Positions 1 to 7,242 of a stretch of DNA of 7,242 bases are shown piece by piece. Position 1 is the first letter of the stretch, and each line of letters begins with the position of its first letter. The DNA is taken from the NCBI GenBank assembly GCA_017536845.1, contig JAFWCP010000244.1:1-7242 (forward strand), in the 5' to 3' direction. The DNA comes from Solobacterium sp. Lineage in GTDB: Bacteria > Bacillota_I > Bacilli_A > Erysipelotrichales > Erysipelotrichaceae. The translations under genes and the position numbers were made by a program. A model generated the notes under the pieces. It was not told where the DNA came from. It was given only the letters and a program-made list of their open reading frames with translations, and ran no database searches.

Positions 1-51
1 AAGAATCAACTTTCCGACATCGGCAGCACTATAGAGCTGATCGTGTTTCAT
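1..51 (-). CDS. Possible start of the next gene downstream of pyrF (truncated by the window)
   Basis: The minus-strand frame from an ATG at 51 is open to the window edge, giving 17 residues (MKHDQLYSAADVGKLIL). The same frame is open further upstream, with alternative starts GTG at 84 and TTG at 93; the TTG would overlap the pyrF stop as TTGA, like other junctions in this operon. No start has a strong ribosome site. pyrE (orotate phosphoribosyltransferase) is the expected neighbour by gene order, but these residues are too few to recognise it. The stretch 1-89 is about 44% GC by hand count, clearly lower than the pyrF coding sequence beside it. An alternative is a convergent plus-strand gene ending with TAA at 64-66, whose last 21 codons are also open; I recognise neither. 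Confidence 0.25.
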   Translation of the reverse strand, partial: MKHDQLYSAADVGKLIL

Positions 52-89
52 GTTACCGAGCGGTAATATATCATATTTCTCCACCGCCG

Positions 90-2389
<2,300 letters not shown>

Positions 2390-2397
<8 letters not shown>

Positions 2398-3672
2398 GGC
2401 AGTCCTCCTTGCTCTGATAGACGCTCTTCCCTTCCACGATGGTATGGACGACGCCGGCATGGACGGTGCAGCCGTCAAACGGCGTGTTTTTCCCCTTCGA
2501 GAAGAAAGTGTCTTTGTCAATGATACGCTCGTGGTTCAGATCCACGATGGCAAAGTCACTGCGCCAGCCCTCTTCAATACGGCCTGTTTTCTCTAAGCCA
2601 AAGCGGCGGGCCGGCAGATAGCTCATCCATTCGACCAGCTGCCGTAAGGACCAGCGCTTAGTGCGGTATACGAATTCCGTATACAGCATGGCAAAGCTTG
2701 TTTCCAGCGAAACGACGCCGAAGCACTGTCCGCCATGGCCTTGTTTTTATCGGCTGCCGTATGCGGGGCATGGTCGCTGGCGATAAAGTCCAGCACCCCG
2801 CTTTCCAGCCCGGCAATCAGCGCCATCCGGTCGGCGTGGCTGCGCAGGGGCGGGTTCATCTTACAGTTGGGACCTTTGACGTCCGTATCTTCCAGCAGCA
2901 GGTGGTGGGCCGTAACCTCTGCCGAGGGTTCGGCGCCGTTGGCTTTGGCTTTGGCCAGGGCTTCCACGCTCTCTCTGGCAGAGATATGGCAGCCATGGTA
3001 CTTTACGCCGATATACTGCGCGAGCATCAGGTCTCTGGCAAACTGGGCGCTTTCGCATAAGGAAGGAATGCCCTTCCAGCCCATCGAAATGCCGTATTCG
3101 GAATCATGGACACAGGCACCCGGCGTGCGGTAATGCATGTCTTCGGTATGGCAGGCAAACATGACGCCGGCCTCTTTCGCCTGGCGCATGGCGGCTTCCA
3201 TGACCTTTTCTTCACCGACGCCGACGCCGTCATCGGAGAACCAGCGGATGCCGAGTTCCTTGAGTGATGCGTAATCGGTGGGTTTCCGGCCTTTTTCGTC
3301 GTCGGTGATCGTGCCGTAAGGGATGACCCTTACAGCCGCGTCGGTTCTGATTTTCTCCAGATATGACTTCATCCTTTCCGCGTCGGAAGGAAATGGATTC
3401 AGGTTGGGCATGGCAAAGATTGTCGTAAAGCCGCCGTGGGCCGCCGCTTTTGAGCCGGTGGCAATCGTTTCCTTATGTTCATAGCCCGGTTCTCTTAAGT
3501 GGACGTGCACATCGACCAGGCCCGGCAGGACAGTCAGGCCGGTGCAGTCAATAACCTCATCACCATCCAGGCCTCTGCCGATCTTCAGGATGCCGCTTTC
3601 GTCGAAGAGCACATCCGTCTGTTGCAGGCCGTCGGCCAGCAGGACGTTTCCGTTTTTCAGAACTCTTGTCAT
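2390..3672 (-). pseudogene. pyrC: Dihydroorotase, frameshifted by one missing base near 2722
   Basis: PyrC is the zinc enzyme that cyclises carbamoyl aspartate to dihydroorotate. The first frame (3672 to 2723) carries all metal ligands: H56 and H58 in DVHVHLR, the aspartate of SDDGVG (148), H175 in ACHTED, H229 in GCHIS and D300 in SDHAPH. After ...KAMADSA (residue 317) the family sequence FGVVSLETSFAMLYTEF resumes in another frame from 2722 and runs to the TGA at 2390. One base is missing between C2723 and T2722. Restoring it gives 427 aa, the normal length for the Bacillus-type enzyme. As written, the product stops at 2623 after 349 aa, the last 32 being nonsense. The ATG at 3672 abuts the pyrB stop and has GAGGTGA six bases upstream; the 3' end overlaps pyrK by 8 bases. 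Neither half shows other decay, so a base-call error or very recent mutation is likelier than an old pseudogene. Confidence 0.93.
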
Positions 3673-4566
3673 TCAGTTCACCTCGAACGGGGCAAATCCG
3701 AAGGCCCGTTTGATCACGGCCTTGCGGACATAGACGCCGTTTTCCATCTGCTTGAAGATTCTGCTCCTGTCGCTTTCCACCAGCTCGGCATCGATTTCGA
3801 CGCCGCGGTTGACCGGGGCGGGATGCATGATGATCGCGTGCGGCTGCATGCGCCGGGCCCTGTCTTTGGTCAGGCCGTAGGCGGAAAGATAATCCCCTTC
3901 CTGGTTCAGGTTCGCGCCGCGCTCACGCTGGATCCTCAGCATCATGACCACATCGACATGCGGGATCGCTTCATCAAAGTTCACAAAGCGGAAGCCTTCC
4001 CGGTGCCATTCTTCCGGCCCGGCGAACATGACCTCCGATCCGAACATCTCGAGGGCGTCCTTGTTGCTGGCGGCAACGCGGCTGTGGGCGATGTCACCGG
4101 CAATCAGCACCTTTAAGCCGGAAAGCGTGCCGAATTCCTGCAGCATTGTCAATAGATCCAGCAGGCACTGGGTCGGGTGGTTGCCGCTGCCGTCACCGGC
4201 ATTGATGATGGGAATGTTGATGCCGGCGAGCTCTTTGTAATACTCATTTTTGGGATGACGGATGACGACGGCGTCATAGCCGATCATCTCCAGTGTCTTG
4301 ACCGTATCATAAAGCGATTCGCCCTTGGTGACCGAAGAAGCCTCGGTGGCAATGTCGGCAACCTTGCAGCCAAGCTGCAGCTGGGCGCTTTCAAAGGAAT
4401 AATGCGTTCTCGTTGATGCTTCAAAAAAAAGATTGGCAATAAGGGCCTTCTTCAAAGGCAGCCGCCAATCTGATAAGTGATCACGAAACAACAAAGCATC
4501 ATTGAGAATTCCCATAATTTCTGAATTGTCCAGTCCCCGCATGGAGAGAAGAGAATTTTTGTTCAT
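3673..4566 (-). CDS. pyrB: Aspartate carbamoyltransferase catalytic subunit
   Basis: PyrB joins carbamoyl phosphate and aspartate to give N-carbamoyl-L-aspartate, the committed step of UMP synthesis, acting as a cytoplasmic trimer. The protein is 297 aa (about 304 in Bacillus subtilis). The carbamoyl-phosphate signature FFEASTRT spans residues 47-54, the mobile loop lysine is in SSVTKGES (K81), HPTQ is at 130-133, LRIQRER at 210-216, and HPAPVNRG at 248-255. No regulatory pyrI gene is present, as expected for the Bacillota type. The ATG at 4566 has a GGGAGG site eight bases upstream. The stop directly abuts the pyrC ATG (TGAATG), indicating coupled translation. A run of eight T on the coding strand (4430-4423, codons for LFF) is slippage-prone but the frame is intact. 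Confidence 0.97.
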   Translation of the reverse strand: MNKNSLLSMRGLDNSEIMGILNDALLFRDHLSDWRLPLKKALIANLFFEASTRTHYSFESAQLQLGCKVADIATEASSVTKGESLYDTVKTLEMIGYDAVVIRHPKNEYYKELAGINIPIINAGDGSGNHPTQCLLDLLTMLQEFGTLSGLKVLIAGDIAHSRVAASNKDALEMFGSEVMFAGPEEWHREGFRFVNFDEAIPHVDVVMMLRIQRERGANLNQEGDYLSAYGLTKDRARRMQPHAIIMHPAPVNRGVEIDAELVESDRSRIFKQMENGVYVRKAVIKRAFGFAPFEVN

Positions 4567-4584
4567 TTTATGAGCCTCCCGCTT

Positions 4585-4611
4585 ATTTTAAGACTCTTAT
4601 GAGCCCGTCAA
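4585..4611 (-). promoter_or_regulatory. Candidate promoter for the pyr genes
   Basis: In the only intergenic gap of the window (4567-4614), the minus strand reads TTGACG (4611-4606) then TAAAAT (4590-4585), each one base off the sigma-A consensus, but with a 15-base spacer, shorter than the optimal 17. Within the spacer and running into the -10 is an 11-base inverted repeat, TAAGAGTCTTA (4599-4589, perfect apart from the centre). The 9-mer GGCTCATAA occurs twice (4605-4597 and 4576-4568), the second copy overlapping the pyrB ribosome site. A start site here would leave a leader of only about 15-20 bases, so no attenuator hairpin is possible. The box matches could be chance, and the pyr genes might instead be read through from topA. 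Confidence 0.33.
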
Positions 4612-4614
4612 ATT

Positions 4615-5307
4615 CTAGCACAGCCGGGTCTCTTTGGAAACAGAAATCTGACGCCGCATCAGAAACCCGGTGACAATGCCGGCAATTTTGTTCGTTTGTA
4701 CGATGTAGGATCCATGGTCTTCCGATGGCAGCACCTTTAACGAACAGTTGGGAATCAGGGCCTGCATCTGTCTTGTATGTTTCAGGCGGATCAGGTCGTG
4801 CTGGCCGACGGTAAGAAGCACGTCGGCTTTGATGCGGCCAAGCTCCTGCGCCGTTAAGTCCGGTTCTTTCCGCATCAGTTCCAGATACATGTCTTTTTTG
4901 AAAAGTGATACCAGCTGAATCATCAGCCCCAGTTTCAAGACAACGCCATCGGGCGTCATGTTGGCTCCGGCCGCGATCACCGAGGTGATCCTGTCTGTTG
5001 CCGACGCGGCAATCAGGGCAATGATGCCGCCGTCGGAAAAGCCCAGCACGGCCGCATCGTGCATATCGTGGGCTTCCATGAAGGCAAGCACATCATCGGC
5101 CATGTCACGGTAATGAAGCTCTGCTGTCTTTTCCGATTTGCCATGGCAGCGGGAATCAATCTGCCAGCAGGTATAGAACTGTTTCAGCACCTGTACGGCT
5201 TCATCGAAGATATGCAGGTCTTCCCCGTTGCCGTGCAGCAGGATCAGATGCCTGCCCTTTCCGCTGACTTCATAATGCAGGCGGATGCCGTTGACCGTTT
5301 CAATCAC
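4615..5307 (-). CDS. Alpha/beta-fold hydrolase, substrate unknown
   Basis: This is a 230-aa cytoplasmic alpha/beta hydrolase with no signal peptide or membrane segment. Visible landmarks are the oxyanion-side HGNGED (residues 25-30), D51-S-R-C-H-G (the usual D.RGHG.S region), a nucleophile elbow G-F-S-D-G with Ser91, a probable acid Asp171 in GQHDLI and the catalytic His198 in EDHGSY. The triad is therefore complete and the enzyme should be active. Its overall look is that of small esterases or carboxylesterase-like proteins, but the substrate cannot be read from sequence. The start is GTG at 5307, overlapping the trmFO stop (GTGA), with GGAAGGA five bases upstream; a Met is inserted there by initiation. 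It is thus coupled to trmFO and sits 48 bases ahead of pyrB. No metabolic link to pyrimidine or folate chemistry is evident. Fold assignment is firm; function is open. Confidence 0.88.
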   Translation of the reverse strand: MIETVNGIRLHYEVSGKGRHLILLHGNGEDLHIFDEAVQVLKQFYTCWQIDSRCHGKSEKTAELHYRDMADDVLAFMEAHDMHDAAVLGFSDGGIIALIAASATDRITSVIAAGANMTPDGVVLKLGLMIQLVSLFKKDMYLELMRKEPDLTAQELGRIKADVLLTVGQHDLIRLKHTRQMQALIPNCSLKVLPSEDHGSYIVQTNKIAGIVTGFLMRRQISVSKETRLC

Positions 5308-6596
5308 AGTTTTCCTTCCTCTTTCAGCCGCGAGATGATCGCCAGCGACTGCGGCGCGTAGGCTTCCTTGCGCTGTTTTTTCTTCACGTCAGCCTTTAAA
5401 TGCACGATGCCGAAGTTGGCGTTCATCGGCTGGAAATGGTTCGGATCGGCGGTTGTGATGTAATGGCTCATGGCGCCGATCATCGTTTCCGGCCCCGGTA
5501 TGCAGAGCCCTTCGCCTTTTACGAGATGGGCCATGTTGATGCCGGCAAGCATGCCGGAAGCAGCCGATTCGACATATCCTTCCACCCCGGTCATCTGGCC
5601 GGCAAAGAACAGGTCTTCCCGGCCGGCATACTGATAGGTTTCCTTCAGCAGCACGGGGGCGTTGATATAGGTGTTCCTGTGCATGACGCCATAGCGGACG
5701 ATCTCACAGTTTTCCAGGCCCGGCACCATCTGCAGGATGCGTTTCTGCTCACCCCATTTGAGATGCGTCTGGAAGCCGACCACGTTGTAAAGTGTGGCTT
5801 CGGCATTGTCCTGGCGCAGCTGGACGACCGCGTACGGCCTGACACCGTCCTTTTCCAGGCCGACCGGCTTCATCGGGCCAAACAGCAGTGTATCCCGGCC
5901 GCGCTTTGCCATGACTTCAAACGGCATGCAGCCTTCGAAGAACACTTCCTTTTCAAAGGTATGCAGTTCAGCGGTTTCGGCCGTGATCAGGGCCTGGTAG
6001 AAGGCTTCAAACTGCATCCGGTCCATGGGACAGTTGATGTAGTCGGCACTGCCCTTGTCATACCTTGACTTGATATAGGCTTTGGTAAAATCAATCGATT
6101 CCCGGGTGACGATAGGCGCGGCCGCGTCATAGAAATAGCAGTATTTCTGATCAATCAGGCGGCCGATGGCCTGTGACATCGGTTCACTTGTCAAAGGGCC
6201 GGTGGCAATGATGGCCGGGCCTTCGGGGATTTCGCTGACTTCTTCTGCGATGATCCGGATGCGGGGATGGTTCCTGATCTTTTCGGTGACCATCTGCGAG
6301 AACCCTTCCCGGTCCACCGCCAGGGCGCTGCCGGCGGGAACTCTGGTTGCGTCCGCGCATGTCATGATCAGCGAACCGATCTGCCGCATTTCGATCTTGA
6401 GCAGGCCGACGGCGTTGACCGGCTGGTCGGAACGCAGGGACTTGGAGCAGACAAGCTCGGCAAAGGTATCGGCCTTATGGGCCGGTGATTTCTTCAGCGG
6501 CTTCATTTCATACAGGTCGACGTCACAGTCACGCCTTGCCAGCTGCCAGGCGGCTTCGCAGCCGGCCAGGCCGGCCCCGATTACCTTGATCCTCAT
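5304..6596 (-). CDS. trmFO: Methylenetetrahydrofolate--tRNA-(uracil-5-)-methyltransferase TrmFO
   Basis: This FAD-dependent cytoplasmic enzyme makes 5-methyluridine at position 54 of the tRNA T-loop, using methylenetetrahydrofolate as carbon donor and reduced flavin. The protein is 430 aa, close to the roughly 435 aa usual in Bacillota. The N-terminal Rossmann motif GAGLAG lies at residues 7-12. The two functionally important cysteines are in place: C50 in [10 protein letters not shown] and C223 in FEGCMPFE, matching C53 and C226 of the Bacillus subtilis protein. Other family motifs are [14 protein letters not shown] (301-314) and [12 protein letters not shown] (333-344). The start is fixed by the ATGA overlap with the topA stop and by an AAGGTGA ribosome site seven bases upstream. 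The stop overlaps the next gene's GTG. topA-trmFO adjacency is common in Bacillota; what follows trmFO here is not the usual xerC/hslVU/codY set. Confidence 0.97.
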   Translation of the reverse strand: MRIKVIGAGLAGCEAAWQLARRDCDVDLYEMKPLKKSPAHKADTFAELVCSKSLRSDQPVNAVGLLKIEMRQIGSLIMTCADATRVPAGSALAVDREGFSQMVTEKIRNHPRIRIIAEEVSEIPEGPAIIATGPLTSEPMSQAIGRLIDQKYCYFYDAAAPIVTRESIDFTKAYIKSRYDKGSADYINCPMDRMQFEAFYQALITAETAELHTFEKEVFFEGCMPFEVMAKRGRDTLLFGPMKPVGLEKDGVRPYAVVQLRQDNAEATLYNVVGFQTHLKWGEQKRILQMVPGLENCEIVRYGVMHRNTYINAPVLLKETYQYAGREDLFFAGQMTGVEGYVESAASGMLAGINMAHLVKGEGLCIPGPETMIGAMSHYITTADPNHFQPMNANFGIVHLKADVKKKQRKEAYAPQSLAIISRLKEEGKL

Positions 6597-7242
6597 TCTT
6601 CACTCACCTTCGCCGTTTTCTTTGCGGCGGCCTTCTTCGTCGTTGTCTTACGGGCTGCGGTCTTTTTTGCCGTTGTCTTCTTTGCGGCTGTCTTGCCGGC
6701 AGCGGTCTTTTTCGCTGTCGTCATGCGGCCGGCTGTCTTCTTTGCGGCCGAAGCTGAAGCACGGGAGACGATCCTTTCTCCGGTCAAGGATGTCATATAC
6801 GTGCAGGATGGATAATTCGAGCAGCCGATGAAATAGGTGCCGTAGCGGCTCTTGCGCTTGAGCAGCGGGTTGCCGCACTCCGGACAGGCCTGGCCGATCT
6901 CTTCCGGTTTTTCCTTTTCGGCGGTGAAGATCTGCCGCGTGTAATGGCACTTCGGGAAGTTGGAACAGGAGATGAACCTGCCGTAACGGCCGGTCCTGTA
7001 TACCAGCGGGCTGCCGCAGTCCGGGCAGGCTTCACCGACTTCTTCCGGCATCAGGCGTTCCATGGATTCATACGCGTTGGCAAGCAGCGGTTCAAAGCGA
7101 TTGTAGAAACCGCGCAGAACCTCCACATCATTCTCCTTGCCGTCCGCAATCCGGTCCAGCCTGTTTTCCATGGTCGCCGTATAGGAAACGTTGATGATAT
7201 CGCTGAAGTATTCATCCAGCCGGTCGGTTGTCAGGATGCCCT
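6593..7242 (-). CDS. topA: DNA topoisomerase I, C-terminal part (5' end outside window)
   Basis: This is the last 215 residues of a type IA topoisomerase, the enzyme that relaxes negative supercoils by passing DNA through a transient single-strand break. The reading frame is open from the window edge (first full codon at 7240). The segment before the Met at 7171, reading [20 protein letters not shown], and the following LDRIADGK are typical of the end of the TopA catalytic core. Two topoisomerase C4 zinc fingers follow, with Cys at visible residues 72, 75, 92, 98 and 119, 122, 140, 146 (CPDCG/SNFPKC and CPECG/SNYPSC). The protein ends in a low-complexity Lys/Ala/Thr tail of about 48 residues. 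The TOPRIM domain and active-site Tyr lie upstream of the window. The Met at 7171 is internal, not the start. The TGA stop overlaps the trmFO ATG (ATGA). Identification is very secure; only the 5' extent is unknown. Confidence 0.96.
   Translation of the reverse strand, partial: GILTTDRLDEYFSDIINVSYTATMENRLDRIADGKENDVEVLRGFYNRFEPLLANAYESMERLMPEEVGEACPDCGSPLVYRTGRYGRFISCSNFPKCHYTRQIFTAEKEKPEEIGQACPECGNPLLKRKSRYGTYFIGCSNYPSCTYMTSLTGERIVSRASASAAKKTAGRMTTAKKTAAGKTAAKKTTAKKTAARKTTTKKAAAKKTAKVSEE
6608..6751 (-). repeat. Low-complexity AKKT-type repeat encoding the basic TopA tail
   Basis: About 48 codons at the end of topA encode repeated AKKT-like units (AKKT occurs five times, with variants such as AGKT, ARKT and TTKK), giving about 15 lysines and no acidic residues. 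At the DNA level, the plus-strand 15-mer tgtcttctttgcggc occurs at 6674-6688 and again at 6734-6748, exactly 60 bases apart. Histone H1-like basic tails are known on some bacterial TopA proteins, where they are thought to aid DNA binding. The near-identical units could expand or contract by slippage. Confidence 0.8.

Noticed and set aside
2398..2520. N-terminal extension of pyrK back to 2520
   Set aside because: It lies within the second half of pyrC, and the ATG at 2397 with AGGAGG upstream fits the family start.
2718..2730. Programmed -1 frameshift in pyrC
   Set aside because: The sequence AGT GCT TCG does not form an X XXY YYZ slippery heptamer and I found no obvious stimulatory hairpin by eye, so an indel or base-call error is preferred.
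3499..4116. Long plus-strand open frames opposite pyr genes and trmFO (for example 3499-4116, 1226-1804, 5400-6068, 6166-6831)
   Set aside because: They lie antisense to well-identified genes, span their junctions, have no recognisable motifs, and are expected from GC-rich codon use on the other strand.
4402..4416. His at residue 55 of PyrB after STRT, where many relatives have Arg
   Set aside because: The carbamoyl-phosphate signature ends at STRT and the next position varies in the family, so no functional oddity is implied.
4423..4430. Run of eight A on the plus strand (T8 in pyrB mRNA sense) as a slippage or frameshift site
   Set aside because: It encodes the conserved LFFEAST segment and pyrB is intact on both sides.
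6561..6575. Perfect inverted repeat gccggcc-a-ggccggc
   Set aside because: It falls in the GAGLAG codons of trmFO and is explained by Gly/Leu/Ala codon choice; it is not followed by a T run.

Overview
The window is a dense, single-orientation block of bacterial housekeeping genes, all on the minus strand, so transcription runs from high to low coordinates. In that order it holds the 3' end of topA, trmFO, an alpha/beta-hydrolase gene, pyrB, pyrC (frameshifted), pyrK, pyrD and pyrF. A short lower-GC stretch at 1-89 may hold the start of the next gene. The organism is most likely a Bacillota (Firmicutes) member of moderately high GC. The topA-trmFO pair uses the folate-dependent, FAD-containing tRNA methyltransferase. 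The class IB dihydroorotate dehydrogenase is paired with PyrK, PyrC is about 427 aa like the Bacillus type, and the pyrB-C-K-D-F order is typical of that phylum. A higher-GC Erysipelotrichia relative is a guess only.

Region 7242-4615: topA (C-terminal part with two zinc fingers and a Lys/Ala/Thr tail), trmFO and the hydrolase are joined by 4-base stop/start overlaps (ATGA, then GTGA). They are probably one translationally coupled unit. A 48-base gap follows, the only real intergenic space in the window. It carries a candidate sigma-A-type promoter, a small inverted repeat and a 9-base direct repeat just ahead of pyrB. It is too short for a PyrR-type attenuator.

Region 4566-90: this is the de novo UMP pathway from carbamoyl phosphate onward. 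PyrB makes carbamoyl aspartate, PyrC closes the ring to dihydroorotate, and PyrD with PyrK oxidises it to orotate with electrons passing to NAD. PyrF decarboxylates OMP to UMP. The step between, PyrE, is not visible and may lie just beyond position 1. No carAB genes are present. Junctions are tight: pyrB/pyrC abut, pyrC/pyrK overlap by 8 bases, and pyrK/pyrD and pyrD/pyrF overlap by 4.

Two irregularities stand out. pyrC is broken by one missing base near 2722, with both halves otherwise well conserved. pyrF ends about 10-15 residues early, immediately before sequence of lower GC. Both fit either recent mutation or base-call/assembly errors. I see no clearly novel system: no CRISPR array, RNA gene, insertion sequence or defence cassette. 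The least explained gene is the hydrolase between trmFO and pyrB.
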